The notes beneath the pieces are model-generated. The model made no database searches, had not been told where the DNA came from, and saw only the letters and a program-made list of their open reading frames with translations. The position numbers and the translations under genes were made by a program. 41,627 bases of DNA, from NCBI RefSeq assembly GCF_947038635.1, contig NZ_CAMQXC010000005.1:1-41627 (forward strand), read 5' to 3'. The stretch comes from an uncultured Cetobacterium sp. Lineage in GTDB: Bacteria > Fusobacteriota > Fusobacteriia > Fusobacteriales > Fusobacteriaceae. This document shows positions 17,353 through 27,458 of this stretch, in pieces. Positions within the stretch are counted from its first letter, which is position 1. Every line of letters starts with the position of its first letter.

Positions 17353-20085
17353 ATGGAATCTAATTTAAAAAAAATAAATGAGTCACTATTTTTTACTTTA
17401 ACTTGTGACGAAGTAGGAACATATGTTTCTTTAGTAGACAGTAATGGGGATATAGTAGAAAATACAGTAGAATATGAGATTAGTGATGAAAATGATTTGA
17501 AAATTATTGATTTAATTCAAGAGATAAAAGAAGATAGCTTTTTCTCTGGGTGGGATAATGAAAAAAATGAACTATATATAGATGAAAATATAGAGATTTT
17601 AGATTATCTAAAAAGTAGTAAAAAAGTAGTTACAGGGGATATGAATCCAATTAAATGGGTTTTGAGTGGAAATAAAATAGTATTGAAAATTAATTTTGTA
17701 GAAGATGATTTTGATTTATGTGAAGGAAAGCTTCTTCTAAATGGTGAGAAAGACTTTAAAATAGTTTCAGATAACTATGTTTTAAGTGAAGACACACTTT
17801 ATTGGATAGATCTTCCAAAAGATACTATACATATTTTAAAAGAGATGGAGTCGAAGTTTTCAAAACCAGAATTAGAAAAATATTTAACATTAGCATCATC
17901 TTTTGGTAGTGGAATAGAGATTGAATGTTTAGATTATGAAATTGTAGAAGATGGTAATTTAAAACCAGTTCAAGAATTAATAATAGAAAAAATATCTCAA
18001 GATAACAGTTTATATTTAAAAATAGGAGCATCAATTTCAACAATTGATTATGAATTTTTAAAAGCGCATAATCTAGATAAAGCTTTAGTTATAAAAGATG
18101 ATTTAAAAAGAGTTGAAATAACAAGGGTTGAAGCAGCTTATTTAGATGAAACAGTGGAAGAGATTGTTAAAAATATTGTAAAACATCAAAAGAATTTAAA
18201 AATAAAATCGAGTTTTTATGTAGATGGAAACTTTATTATTTTACAAGAAAAATTAGCTAGAGAATTTGTTACACAAGAGCTTCTACAATTAGCGGGTAAG
18301 TATAAAGTTGTAGGAACAGATAATCTGAAAAAATATAGTGTAAAAGCTGTAAAACCAAAAGTAGTAGGAAACTTTAAACATGGAATAGACTTTTTAGAAG
18401 GTGATGTTCATTTAGAGATTGAAGGAGAAAAGTTCTCAATAGTTGATGTTTTAAATAGCTTTAAAAAAGATTCGTATATTGTTTTAAGTGATGGAACAAA
18501 TGCACTTATTAATAGAAAATATATGGAAAAATTAGAGAGAGTATTTAAAGATAATGGAAAATCAAATGTAAAAATTTCTTTCTTTGATTTACCGATTATA
18601 GATGATTTAATTGAAGATAAAGTATTAGCAAATGAGATTAAAAAGACTAAGAGTTTTTATAGAGGTATTAATCAAATAGAAAATTATAATGCACCAACAC
18701 CAATAATAAATGCTACACTTAGAGAATACCAAGAGTATGGTTATAAATGGTTAAGATATTTAATGGATAATAGTTTAGGTGGATGTTTAGCAGACGATAT
18801 GGGTCTTGGAAAAACATTACAAGCAATAACATTAATAACAAGTTTACATTTAACACCTAAAAGAAAAACATTAATAATTATGCCGAAAAGTTTGATATAT
18901 AACTGGGAAAGCGAAATAAGAAAATTTAGTCCAGATTTAAAATGTGGTATATATTACGGAAACTTTAGAGATAAAACAATTTTTAATAATGTAGAAGTAA
19001 TTATAACAACTTATGGTACTGTAAGAAATGATATTGAATATTTAAAAGAGATGAAATTTGATTTAATAGTTTTAGATGAATCTCAAAATATAAAAAATGT
19101 AAATGCTCAAACAACAAAAGCAGTTATGTTATTAGATTCAAAATACAGACTAGCTTTAAGTGGTACTCCTATTGAAAATAATTTGGGAGAGTTATACTCT
19201 TTATTTAGATTTTTAAATCCATCGATGTTTGGAACTTTAGATGAATTTAATTATCACTATGCTAATCCAATTCAAAAAGAGAATGATAAGGAAGCAATAG
19301 AGGAATTAAAAAAGAAAATATATCCATTTATATTAAGAAGAGTCAAAAAAGAAGTTTTAAAAGATCTTCCTGATAAAATTGAAAAAACACTATTTATAGG
19401 AATGAATCCAGAGCAAAAAAGATTATACGAAGAAAGAAGAGCATATTATTATGGCATGATAAATAGCCAAATAAAAACTCAAGGATTAGGGAAAACACAG
19501 TTTTACATACTTCAAGCTTTAAATGAACTTAGACAATTAACAAGTTGTCCAGAGATGAAAAATCCTAACGTACTTTCTAGTAAAAGAGAGGTACTTATAA
19601 ATAACGTTCAAGATGCAGTAGAAAATGGGCATAAGGTTCTTATATTTACAAATTATATAAAAAGTATTGAAAGTATAACATCTGATTTAAGAAAAAGAGG
19701 AATAAAATACTTAGAGATGACAGGAGCAACTAAAGATAGACAAGGTCTAGTAAATTTATTTCAAAAAGATAAAAAATATAAAGTTTTTGTAATGACATTA
19801 AAAACTGGTGGAGTAGGACTTAATTTAACAGCAGCGGATACTATATTTATTTATGATCCTTGGTGGAACAAAACTGTAGAGAATCAAGCTGTAGATAGAG
19901 CTTATAGACTAGGGCAAGATAGAACAGTATTCTCTTACAAACTAATATTAAAAGATACAATCGAAGAAAAAATATTAAAATTACAAGAAAGTAAAAGTCA
20001 GCTATTAGATAATTTAATTTCTGATGAGGGAGCGACTTTAAAAACTTTAACTGAGAAAGATATAGAGTTTATTCTTGGAGAATAG
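17353..20085 (+). CDS. SNF2-family DNA-dependent ATPase / helicase
   Basis: 910 residues. The first 470 or so are a long N-terminal region without a zinc-finger SWIM pattern that I can see. The ATPase core follows: motif I GLGKT near 484-488, DESQ in place of DEAH near 574, ALSGTPIENN (motif III), and the C-terminal lobe with LKTGGVGLNLTAAD and NQAVDRAYRLGQ. Such proteins translocate on duplex DNA and remodel bound proteins. Start ATG 17353 was chosen because AGGG lies 8 bp upstream and the promoter occupies 17287-17315; ATG 17338 is an alternative. The next gene is 8 bp downstream and probably encodes a partner. The cellular role (chromatin remodelling, transcription recycling or repair) is not resolved. 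Confidence 0.88.
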   Translation: MESNLKKINESLFFTLTCDEVGTYVSLVDSNGDIVENTVEYEISDENDLKIIDLIQEIKEDSFFSGWDNEKNELYIDENIEILDYLKSSKKVVTGDMNPIKWVLSGNKIVLKINFVEDDFDLCEGKLLLNGEKDFKIVSDNYVLSEDTLYWIDLPKDTIHILKEMESKFSKPELEKYLTLASSFGSGIEIECLDYEIVEDGNLKPVQELIIEKISQDNSLYLKIGASISTIDYEFLKAHNLDKALVIKDDLKRVEITRVEAAYLDETVEEIVKNIVKHQKNLKIKSSFYVDGNFIILQEKLAREFVTQELLQLAGKYKVVGTDNLKKYSVKAVKPKVVGNFKHGIDFLEGDVHLEIEGEKFSIVDVLNSFKKDSYIVLSDGTNALINRKYMEKLERVFKDNGKSNVKISFFDLPIIDDLIEDKVLANEIKKTKSFYRGINQIENYNAPTPIINATLREYQEYGYKWLRYLMDNSLGGCLADDMGLGKTLQAITLITSLHLTPKRKTLIIMPKSLIYNWESEIRKFSPDLKCGIYYGNFRDKTIFNNVEVIITTYGTVRNDIEYLKEMKFDLIVLDESQNIKNVNAQTTKAVMLLDSKYRLALSGTPIENNLGELYSLFRFLNPSMFGTLDEFNYHYANPIQKENDKEAIEELKKKIYPFILRRVKKEVLKDLPDKIEKTLFIGMNPEQKRLYEERRAYYYGMINSQIKTQGLGKTQFYILQALNELRQLTSCPEMKNPNVLSSKREVLINNVQDAVENGHKVLIFTNYIKSIESITSDLRKRGIKYLEMTGATKDRQGLVNLFQKDKKYKVFVMTLKTGGVGLNLTAADTIFIYDPWWNKTVENQAVDRAYRLGQDRTVFSYKLILKDTIEEKILKLQESKSQLLDNLISDEGATLKTLTEKDIEFILGE

Positions 20086-20093
20086 GAGATGGT

Positions 20094-21854
20094 ATGGGAA
20101 TAAGTAGAGATAGATTTAGAAAGGCTTTAAATGAAAGTTATTCAAAAGAGATTCTTTTTAAAATCTTTAAAAGATATTTCTTAGATTGGATAGCTGAAGG
20201 GTACATTGGAAGTAATTTAGGATTATTTGAAATTTCTTTAATATCAGAATCTACAAATAAGCAAACTTTTTTAGAACTGATGGAGCAAATGTACTCAAAA
20301 GAAGAGGTGTTTAAAGGTATTTTTTCTTCATTACCAAAAGAGGTTCAAGAGATATTTGAAAGTATAGCTTGGAAAGGTAAATTCAAAATAAAAGATAGAG
20401 ATATTTATTTAAAAGATGAAGAAGGATACAATATAAAATCAGAATTAAAAGATGAATTCTTATTTTTTACTAAAAATGGAGATACCAAAAGAGGAGAATA
20501 CTTAACACTAAACAATGATATAGTAAGAGTTATGAGACAATTTATGAATAAGCCAAAAGAGTACTATATTTATAAAGTTGGAAATTGTGATTGTGAGTTT
20601 AGAGAAAACAATGAAGAAAAAATACAAGAAAATTTAAGAAAATATTATTCTTTTTTTAAAGATGGAAAAATGCAACTTTCAAGTAGTGGAAAACTATTAA
20701 AGGAATCAAAGAATAATATGAAGAAGTACTGTAATATTCATGAGTACTATGAAGGGATAAAAGATTTAGAGTTTTTAAAAACAGAAACAATGGGACTATT
20801 TTTATTTCTTTTTAAAGATGAATATTTAAATGATGAATTTATAAGATCAAGTAACTTAAAAGCTATAGTAAAAGGGTTTTTAGATGGAAGTATTATAAAA
20901 AGTGAAGATAATACGTATATAAGTCTTTATTTAAATTATTTAAAGGGTATAAAAAATGTAGGCAAATCAAATGATGAAATAAAAAGAGGATTAGCAACAA
21001 TAAGTAAAGTTTTATCAGAATTTCCAGATGATGGATTTGTATCTATTGATAATATAATAAAGAGTATACTTTATAGAGATGAGTTTATAGAAATAATTGA
21101 TTTAGAATCAGCATTTGCAACATTATATATTAATGAAGCAAATTATGAGAGAACAAAAATAGTAGGATATGATAAATACTTAGCTTATGTGGTTGAGCCA
21201 TTTGTAAAATCAGTATTTTTTATTTTAGCATCATTAGGAGTTTTAGAGATTTGTTATGAAAAACCTTCGTCAGCGAATTCACTATACTTAAAAAATGGGT
21301 ATTTAAGCAAATATGATGGAATAAAGTATGTTAAATTTACAGAACTAGGTAGATATATATTTGATAGAGTATTAACATATGATTTTAAAGTTTTAGAGGA
21401 TGAAGGAAAAATCGTTTTAGATGAAGATAGATTAATTGTTACTGTTATAGGAGAAAGTCCACTTAGAATGATGACTTTAGAAAAATTAGGTAATAAAATA
21501 GCACCAAATAAATTTAAAATATCTGAAGAAACTTTAACGAAAGGCTTGGAAAATTTAAATGAAGTACATGGTAAGATACAAGAGTTTAAAGAAAAAATAA
21601 CCAATGATTTACCGATGAATTGGAATAGGTTCTTTGGAGACGTTATTGAAAAAACAGAGCTAATTACACATGTTCCTGATTATAAAGTTTTAAAATTAAA
21701 AAATGATAAAGAATTATTATCAGCAATAACAAAAGACAAAAGATTTAAGCCATTAATCTTAAAGGGTGAAGATCTTCACATAATGGTAAAAAAGGAAAAT
21801 TTAGACGAAGTATCAGGTTTATTTAAAGAATACGGATACTTTGTGAACTTATAA
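20094..21854 (+). CDS. Uncharacterised SNF2-operon partner protein
   Basis: 586 residues, soluble, highly charged, no signal peptide or TM segment. I do not recognise a family with certainty. The C-terminal third (from about 440) has a strand-rich, then helical pattern: IVLDEDRLIVTVIG, a helix with KISEETLTKGLENL, a LPMNWNRFFGDVI segment, and a final VPDYKVLKLKN ... EYGYFV block. By eye this resembles the helicase-associated Helicase_C_3-type domain found next to XPB-like helicases. It is 8 bp after the SNF2 gene and shares its promoter and terminator. The inference is an accessory DNA-binding or regulatory subunit; no catalytic motif is visible. Confidence 0.6.
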   Translation: MGISRDRFRKALNESYSKEILFKIFKRYFLDWIAEGYIGSNLGLFEISLISESTNKQTFLELMEQMYSKEEVFKGIFSSLPKEVQEIFESIAWKGKFKIKDRDIYLKDEEGYNIKSELKDEFLFFTKNGDTKRGEYLTLNNDIVRVMRQFMNKPKEYYIYKVGNCDCEFRENNEEKIQENLRKYYSFFKDGKMQLSSSGKLLKESKNNMKKYCNIHEYYEGIKDLEFLKTETMGLFLFLFKDEYLNDEFIRSSNLKAIVKGFLDGSIIKSEDNTYISLYLNYLKGIKNVGKSNDEIKRGLATISKVLSEFPDDGFVSIDNIIKSILYRDEFIEIIDLESAFATLYINEANYERTKIVGYDKYLAYVVEPFVKSVFFILASLGVLEICYEKPSSANSLYLKNGYLSKYDGIKYVKFTELGRYIFDRVLTYDFKVLEDEGKIVLDEDRLIVTVIGESPLRMMTLEKLGNKIAPNKFKISEETLTKGLENLNEVHGKIQEFKEKITNDLPMNWNRFFGDVIEKTELITHVPDYKVLKLKNDKELLSAITKDKRFKPLILKGEDLHIMVKKENLDEVSGLFKEYGYFVNL

Positions 21855-21895
21855 AAATAGGATAAAGCTAAAAATAGCTTTATCCTATTTTATTT
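21854..21895 (+). terminator. Intrinsic terminator after the SNF2 operon
   Basis: A perfect 17-bp stem (21854-21870 with 21875-21891) around an AAAA loop; AT-rich and nearly palindromic, so it may work in both directions. Confidence 0.88.
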
Positions 21896-21924
21896 AAAAA
21901 CAGATGTAAAGAGTTGTAAAAATG

Positions 21925-21933
21925 TGGTAAAAT
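21925..21933 (+). promoter_or_regulatory. Extended -10 upstream of ogg
   Basis: TGGTAAAAT, an extended -10 with one mismatch in the hexamer, 32 bp before the start. No clear -35. Confidence 0.4.
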
Positions 21934-21965
21934 TAAAGTACGAATAATTTTAGGAGGTATATTTT

Positions 21966-22619
21966 ATGAAGAATGCCTATTTTTATGAAGTACAAAAAAT
22001 ATATGAAAATATAAAAAGTAGAATAGAAGAAAGATTAGAAGAGTATAGAAAAATATGGAGAGATGGAGATAACAAAGATATCTTTTGTGAATTAGCTTTT
22101 TGTATTTTAACTCCTCAATCTAAAGCTAGAAATGCATGGAAAGCAATAAGTGAATTAAGAGATAATAATCTTTTATTTACAGGAAGTGAAGAGGAGATAC
22201 TTCCATTTTTAAATATCGTTCGTTTTAATAGAACTAAAGCTAAGAATTTGTATATACTTAGAAAGCAAATGACAGATGAGAATGGGAAATTTATAACAAA
22301 AGATTTCTTTTCAACATTTAATTCAGCATTTGAGATGAGAGAGTGGATTGTAAAAAATATAAGAGGAATGTCATATAAAGAAGCTAGTCATTTTTTAAGA
22401 AATGTTGGTTTTGGTCAAGAGTTAGCAATTTTAGATAGACATATTTTAAAAAATTTAGCAGCTTTAGATGTGATAAAAGAGGTTCCTAAAACAGTGACTC
22501 CTAAATTATATAAAGAGATAGAGGAGAAATTAAAAAAATATTGTAAAGAGATAGATATTCCTATGGAGAATATAGATTTATTGTTATGGTATTTAGAAGC
22601 TAAAGATATATTTAAATAA
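21966..22619 (+). CDS. ogg: 8-oxoguanine DNA glycosylase/AP lyase (Ogg2-type)
   Basis: 217 residues of the helix-hairpin-helix glycosylase superfamily. The diagnostic block is RGMSYKEASHFLRNVGFG, with the catalytic Lys in YKEAS, followed by LAILDRHIL with the catalytic Asp. The upstream CILTPQSKARNAW segment is also typical. The short length and missing N-terminal domain match the archaeal-type Ogg2 (N-glycosylase/DNA lyase) found in some anaerobes. It removes 8-oxoguanine. There is no Fe-S cysteine cluster, unlike endonuclease III. ATG 21966 follows TTAGGAGGT. It is flanked by a terminator and by the miaB promoter. Confidence 0.88.
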   Translation: MKNAYFYEVQKIYENIKSRIEERLEEYRKIWRDGDNKDIFCELAFCILTPQSKARNAWKAISELRDNNLLFTGSEEEILPFLNIVRFNRTKAKNLYILRKQMTDENGKFITKDFFSTFNSAFEMREWIVKNIRGMSYKEASHFLRNVGFGQELAILDRHILKNLAALDVIKEVPKTVTPKLYKEIEEKLKKYCKEIDIPMENIDLLLWYLEAKDIFK

Positions 22620-22637
22620 TGTTTAGTTAAAGAATTA

Positions 22638-22667
22638 TTGATAAAAGTTGTACTACTATGGTATAAT
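22638..22667 (+). promoter_or_regulatory. Promoter for miaB-rho-M23
   Basis: TTGATA (22638-22643), 18-bp spacer, TATAAT (22662-22667), with an extended TGG before the -10. Confidence 0.75.
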
Positions 22668-22715
22668 TTTTAACATGTTTAGGCAGTAATTTGTTAAAAA
22701 TTTGGAGGAAAAAAA

Positions 22716-24026
22716 TTGAAAAATGCAGTAATAATAACATACGGTTGTCAAATGAATGTCAACGAAAGTGCAAAAATAAAGAGTATCTTACAAAATATGG
22801 GATATAATGTAATCGAAGATGTATCAGAAGCAGATGCAGTATTTTTAAATACTTGTACAGTAAGAGAAGGAGCAGCTACTCAAATCTATGGAAAGCTTGG
22901 AGAGTTAATGGCTGTTAAAGAGGAGAGAGGAACAATCATAGGAATAACAGGTTGTTTTGCTCAAGAGCAAGGAGAGGAGTTAGCTAAAAAATTCCCAGTG
23001 ATAGATATCGTAATGGGAAATCAAAATATTGGAAAAATTCCAACGGCAATTGAGAAAATAGAATCAGGAGATTTTAAACATGTTATTTATACAGGTGATG
23101 AGGACGACTTACCACCAAGATTAGATGCAGAGTTTGATTCTAAAAAAACAGCTTCAATTCCAATAACATATGGATGTAATAATTTCTGTACTTATTGTAT
23201 AGTTCCTTATGTGAGAGGAAGAGAAAGATCTGTTCCAATGCCTCAAATATTAGATGAAGTTAAGGTTTTTGTAGAAAAAGGATATAAAGAGATTATGTTA
23301 CTAGGTCAAAATGTAAATTCATATGGAAATGACTTAGAAACTGGTGAGAACTTTGCAGTATTATTAGAGGAAATCTGTAAGATAGAAGGAGAGTTTTTAG
23401 TTAGATTCGTTTCGCCACATCCAAAAGATTTTGGGGATGATGTAATTGATGTTATAGCTAGAAATGAAAAAGTTGCAAGATGTTTACATTTACCGTTACA
23501 GTCAGGATCATCAAGAATACTTAAGCTAATGAATAGAAAATACACTAAAGAGCAATATATAGAGTTAGCTGAAAAAATAAAGTCAAGAATTCCAGGTGTA
23601 GCATTAACAGCAGATATAATAGTAGGATTTCCACACGAAACAGAGGAAGACTTCTTAGATACTTTAGATGTTGTAGACAAAATTGGATTTGAAACTTCAT
23701 TTATGTTTATGTATTCACCTAGAAAAGGTACAGCTGCAGCAAAAATGGATGGGCAATTAGATCAAGAAGTGAAGAAAGAGAGACTTCAAAGACTAATAGA
23801 TTTACAAAATAGAAAATCAAAAGAAGCTAGCGATAGCTACAAGGGAAAAGTAGAAAGAGTTTTAGTTGAAGGGCCAAGCAGAAAAAATGAAGAAGTTCTG
23901 ACAGGAAGAACATCAACTAATAAAGTTGTTTTGTTTGCAGGAGATAAAGAGTTAGAAGGAACATTTGTTAATGTAAAAATAAATGAGTGTAAAACATGGT
24001 CGCTATACGGAGAGATAGTAGACTAG
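22716..24026 (+). CDS. miaB: tRNA-2-methylthio-N6-dimethylallyladenosine synthase MiaB
   Basis: 436 residues. The N-terminal UPF0004 domain has [11 protein letters not shown] and further cysteines ([18 protein letters not shown]) that bind the auxiliary 4Fe-4S cluster. The radical SAM motif CNNFCTYC has Cys154, Cys158 and Cys161. [18 protein letters not shown] is typical of MiaB, and a TRAM domain ends the protein. It methylthiolates A37 of tRNAs reading UNN codons. The start is TTG 22716, 7 bp after GGAGG. rho follows after 16 bp. Confidence 0.95.
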   Translation: MKNAVIITYGCQMNVNESAKIKSILQNMGYNVIEDVSEADAVFLNTCTVREGAATQIYGKLGELMAVKEERGTIIGITGCFAQEQGEELAKKFPVIDIVMGNQNIGKIPTAIEKIESGDFKHVIYTGDEDDLPPRLDAEFDSKKTASIPITYGCNNFCTYCIVPYVRGRERSVPMPQILDEVKVFVEKGYKEIMLLGQNVNSYGNDLETGENFAVLLEEICKIEGEFLVRFVSPHPKDFGDDVIDVIARNEKVARCLHLPLQSGSSRILKLMNRKYTKEQYIELAEKIKSRIPGVALTADIIVGFPHETEEDFLDTLDVVDKIGFETSFMFMYSPRKGTAAAKMDGQLDQEVKKERLQRLIDLQNRKSKEASDSYKGKVERVLVEGPSRKNEEVLTGRTSTNKVVLFAGDKELEGTFVNVKINECKTWSLYGEIVD

Positions 24027-24042
24027 TAACCTTGGAGGTACA

Positions 24043-25290
24043 ATGGAGAAGTTAGAAAATTTTTTGCTAAAAGAGTTACAAGAGATTGCTAGACAAATGG
24101 ATATTGATTATTCAAGTAGAACTAAAAAAGCAGAAATTGTAGAATTGATAAATGAAGCAATTGATGTTAAAGAGGGAATGCATTTGGCTTGGGGAAATCT
24201 TGAGGTAATGGCTGATGGATATGGTTTTTTAAGAAATACAAATGTTGAAAAAGATGTCTATGTATCAGCTTCACAAATAAGAAAATTTAAATTAAGAACA
24301 GAAGATTTTGTATTAGGTGAAGTAAGAGAGGCTGTTCAAGGTGAAAATAACTATGGACTTAGAAAAGTTCTTTTAATAAATAATGGAAGTATTCAAGAGG
24401 CTGAATCAAGAATACCATTTGATGAATTAATACCGGCTTATCCAACAGAACAGTTAAAATTAGAAACAGATGCAAAAAATATCTCTGGTAGAATAATAGA
24501 TTTAATTGCACCGATAGGATTAGGACAAAGAGGACTAATAGTAGCACCACCAAAAGCTGGTAAAACAGTACTGATTAGTAATATTGCAAACTCTATAATA
24601 GAAAATAATAAAGATATAGAAGTTTGGATTCTTTTAATAGATGAAAGACCAGAGGAAGTTACAGATATAAAGGAAACTGTAAAAGGAGCACAAGTTTATG
24701 CTTCTACTTTTGATGATGATCCAAGAAATCATATAAAAGTTACTGAATCTCTTTTAGAAAGAGCGAAAAGAAAAATTGAAAATGGTGAGAACATAGTTAT
24801 ATTGATGGACTCTTTAACAAGATTGGCTAGAGCGTATAACATAGTAATACCATCAAGTGGAAAGTTAATTTCAGGTGGAATTGATCCAACAGCTCTATAC
24901 TATCCGAAGAAATTCTTTGGATCAGCAAGAAATATAAGAAACGGTGGAAGTTTAACTATTTTAGCAACTGCTTTAGTTGATACAGGAAGTAAAATGGATG
25001 ATGTTATATATGAGGAATTTAAAGGAACAGGTAACTTAGATATACATTTAGATAGAAATTTAGCAGAACTTAGAATATATCCATCTATAGATATTCAAAA
25101 ATCTGGAACTAGAAAAGAAGAGCTTTTAATAGGGAAAAAGAAATTAGATTCTATTTGGAATATAAGAAGATATCTATCATCTCTAGATAAAGCTACTGCA
25201 ACAAAAAAGTTAATTGATACTATTTCATCAACTGAAAGCAATGATAAACTTATAGAAATGTATGAGAAGTCTTTTGCAAGGGGGAAATAG
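24043..25290 (+). CDS. rho: Transcription termination factor Rho
   Basis: 415 residues. The cold-shock-like RNA-binding domain carries [14 protein letters not shown]. The ATPase core has Walker A APPKAGKT (near 169-176), [19 protein letters not shown], and the secondary RNA-binding Q/R-loop regions ([38 protein letters not shown]). It is a hexameric RNA translocase that ends transcription. ATG 24043 follows TTGGAGG. Its stop TAG shares a base with the GTG start of the next gene. Confidence 0.97.
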   Translation: MEKLENFLLKELQEIARQMDIDYSSRTKKAEIVELINEAIDVKEGMHLAWGNLEVMADGYGFLRNTNVEKDVYVSASQIRKFKLRTEDFVLGEVREAVQGENNYGLRKVLLINNGSIQEAESRIPFDELIPAYPTEQLKLETDAKNISGRIIDLIAPIGLGQRGLIVAPPKAGKTVLISNIANSIIENNKDIEVWILLIDERPEEVTDIKETVKGAQVYASTFDDDPRNHIKVTESLLERAKRKIENGENIVILMDSLTRLARAYNIVIPSSGKLISGGIDPTALYYPKKFFGSARNIRNGGSLTILATALVDTGSKMDDVIYEEFKGTGNLDIHLDRNLAELRIYPSIDIQKSGTRKEELLIGKKKLDSIWNIRRYLSSLDKATATKKLIDTISSTESNDKLIEMYEKSFARGK

Positions 25291-26303
25291 TGAAAGAGAT
25301 ATTTAAAATATTTGCTATAATAATAGCAGCATTTATAGCTATGTTAATATTAGTTTTTAAACCTTATAAATCAGAAGTAGTAGATTTAAAAAAGTTTACG
25401 GAATATTATTCAGAGACAACTACTGTTGAAGATGGTGGTGGATTTGAACTTGTTGATGGCAATTTTTATACAATAGAGAAAGAGTATAAAATAGGTGAAG
25501 ATGAATCGATAGAAGGAGTTCCTCTTGAAGATTTAGACTTAAAGCAAGCATATGAAATCCCAAAGCTAGAAAGTTATGTAGTCGCTAGTGGAGATACTTT
25601 AGGTGGAATAGCAGATAAAAATGGAATATCTTTAGAGGTTTTAAAGGCTAATAATCCAGGAATTTCCAATAATTTAAGAGCAGGACAAAAAATAAAAATC
25701 GTAAAATCTAATGGTGTTTTTTATAAAGTTAGAAGAGGAGATTCCCTTTTTAAAATAGCACTGGCTTATAAAATAGATGTGGATGATTTAAGAAAATATA
25801 ATAATTTAAGAAATGATAATATAAGAGTTGGAGAAGAACTGTTTATATATAATCCAAGTGAAGAGAGTTTAAAAAGACTTACTCGTAGCGGAAGTGTAAA
25901 CAGAACAACCGTACAGAAAAATTTTACAATGCCAGTAAAATGGGCAGGAGTGACAAGTCCTTTTGGTAAAAGATTTCATCCTGTTTTAAAAAGATATATT
26001 CAACACGCAGGAGTTGATATGAGAGCAAGGTATGTTCCTTTAATGGCGTCAAAGGATGGAACAGTGGTTTTTGCAGGATATATGACAGGTTATGGAAAAA
26101 TAATTAAAATAAATCATGGCAATGGTTTTGAAACAAGATCAGCTCACCTAGATAAAATGTATGTAAAAACAGGTGATAGAGTTAAAGCTGGTCAAGTTAT
26201 AGGGAAAACTGGAATGTCAGGAAGAGTAACAGGACCACACTTACATTTTGAAATTAGAAAGAACGGAAAAGCTAATAATCCAATGAATTATTTAGTTAGA
26301 TAG
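25290..26303 (+). CDS. LysM-M23 peptidoglycan endopeptidase
   Basis: 337 residues: one N-terminal TM anchor (about 5-22), two LysM peptidoglycan-binding repeats (YVVASGDTLGGIADKNG from about 95, YKVRRGDSLFKIALAYK from about 147), then an M23 metallopeptidase domain (about 220-335). All metal ligands are present: HAGVDMR (HxxxD) and HLHFEIR (HxH), so it should be an active endopeptidase cutting peptide cross-links in the periplasm. The start is GTG 25290 with a 1-bp overlap to rho. It contrasts with the inactive LytM domain of the EnvC-like protein at 3491. Confidence 0.9.
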   Translation: MKEIFKIFAIIIAAFIAMLILVFKPYKSEVVDLKKFTEYYSETTTVEDGGGFELVDGNFYTIEKEYKIGEDESIEGVPLEDLDLKQAYEIPKLESYVVASGDTLGGIADKNGISLEVLKANNPGISNNLRAGQKIKIVKSNGVFYKVRRGDSLFKIALAYKIDVDDLRKYNNLRNDNIRVGEELFIYNPSEESLKRLTRSGSVNRTTVQKNFTMPVKWAGVTSPFGKRFHPVLKRYIQHAGVDMRARYVPLMASKDGTVVFAGYMTGYGKIIKINHGNGFETRSAHLDKMYVKTGDRVKAGQVIGKTGMSGRVTGPHLHFEIRKNGKANNPMNYLVR

Positions 26304-26329
26304 CCCTAGGATTATACTAGGGCTTTTTT
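26302..26329 (+). terminator. Intrinsic terminator after the M23 gene
   Basis: 8-bp GC-rich stem AGCCCTAG / CTAGGGCT (26302-26309, 26317-26324), then five T. It starts inside the TAG stop codon. Confidence 0.85.
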
Positions 26330-26350
26330 AAATTTTGCGAGAGGTGAAAA

Positions 26351-27400
26351 ATGAGAGATTCTAAAGTTGTAAAAGTTGGAAATATATTGATTGGTGGTGG
26401 AAATGATGTTATTATTCAATCGATGACAAATACTCCAACAACAGATGTAGAAAAAACAGTTAATCAAATAAAAAAGCTTCAAGAAGAAGGATGTCAATTA
26501 GTTAGAGTTACAGTAAATACAGAAGAAGCTGCGAAAAAAATAAAGGAAATAAAAGAGAAAATAGATATACCATTAGTAGCTGATATACATTTTGATTATA
26601 GACTAGCTTTATTAGCTATAGAAAATGGAATTGATAAGTTAAGAATTAATCCAGGAAATATAGGTAGTGATGAAAAGGTCGAAATCGTGGTTAAAAAAGC
26701 TATGGAAAAAAGTATACCGATTAGAATAGGTGTAAATTCAGGATCATTAGAAAAAACAATATTAGAAAAATATGGAAAACCAACATCAGATGCCATGGTA
26801 GAGAGTGCTTTATATCATATGAGACTTTTAGAGAAATTTAATTTTACAAATATAATAATTTCTTTGAAATCGAGTAATGTAAAGATGATGGTTGAAGCCT
26901 ATAGAAAACTAGCTAAGTTGTGTAATTATCCTCTACATTTAGGTGTTACAGAAGCAGGCACAGCATTTCAAGGGACTGTAAAATCAGCTATTGGAATAGG
27001 TTCTTTGCTAGTTGATGGAATTGGCGACACAATTAGAGTTTCTTTAACAGAAGACCCTGTAGAGGAGATTAAAGTTGCAAAAGAGATATTAAAGGTTTTA
27101 GGATTAAAAGAGGTTGGTGTAGAGATTGTATCTTGTCCAACTTGTGGAAGAACTGAGATAGATTTGATAGGACTTGCACATCAAGTGGAAAAAGAGTTTG
27201 AAAAAGTGGATAAAAAAATAAAAATAGCCGTTATGGGGTGTGTTGTAAATGGACCTGGAGAAGCTAAAGAAGCTGACTATGGAGTAGCGGGTGGAAAAGG
27301 AGTTGGAGTTTTATTTAAAAAAGGTGAGATAATTAAAAAGGTTGATGAAGGGGATATTCTAAAAGAGTTAAAAAAATTAATCGAAGATGATTTTAATTAA
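26351..27400 (+). CDS. ispG: 4-hydroxy-3-methylbut-2-enyl diphosphate synthase IspG
   Basis: 349 residues. The N-terminal TIM barrel has [30 protein letters not shown]. The C-terminal Fe-S domain has [12 protein letters not shown] and [11 protein letters not shown], whose cysteines hold the 4Fe-4S cluster. It makes HMBPP from methylerythritol cyclodiphosphate in the MEP isoprenoid pathway. ATG 26351 follows GAGAGGTG. No promoter is obvious between the preceding terminator and this gene, so it may rely on read-through or on an upstream promoter not recognised here. Confidence 0.96.
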   Translation: MRDSKVVKVGNILIGGGNDVIIQSMTNTPTTDVEKTVNQIKKLQEEGCQLVRVTVNTEEAAKKIKEIKEKIDIPLVADIHFDYRLALLAIENGIDKLRINPGNIGSDEKVEIVVKKAMEKSIPIRIGVNSGSLEKTILEKYGKPTSDAMVESALYHMRLLEKFNFTNIIISLKSSNVKMMVEAYRKLAKLCNYPLHLGVTEAGTAFQGTVKSAIGIGSLLVDGIGDTIRVSLTEDPVEEIKVAKEILKVLGLKEVGVEIVSCPTCGRTEIDLIGLAHQVEKEFEKVDKKIKIAVMGCVVNGPGEAKEADYGVAGGKGVGVLFKKGEIIKKVDEGDILKELKKLIEDDFN

Positions 27401-27436
27401 AACTTTTTTAAGAATTTTGTAGTCTAAAATTATAAA
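27399..27436 (+). promoter_or_regulatory. Candidate promoter(s) for the ECF sigma module
   Basis: Two overlapping readings. One is an ECF-like pair: AAAACTT (27399-27405, containing the AAC core) and GTCTAAA (27422-27428) about 16-17 bp apart. The other is a weak sigma-70 pair: TTAAGA (27408-27413) and TATAAA (27431-27436), 17-bp spacer. The first would imply autoregulation. Neither is strong enough to choose. Confidence 0.3.
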
Positions 27437-27458
27437 GCTAAAATAATGAGGTATTTAA

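Noticed and set aside
25290-26303. M23 protein as a second inactive activator (NlpD-like)
   Set aside because: Both HxxxD and HxH metal motifs are intact, unlike the protein at 3491.
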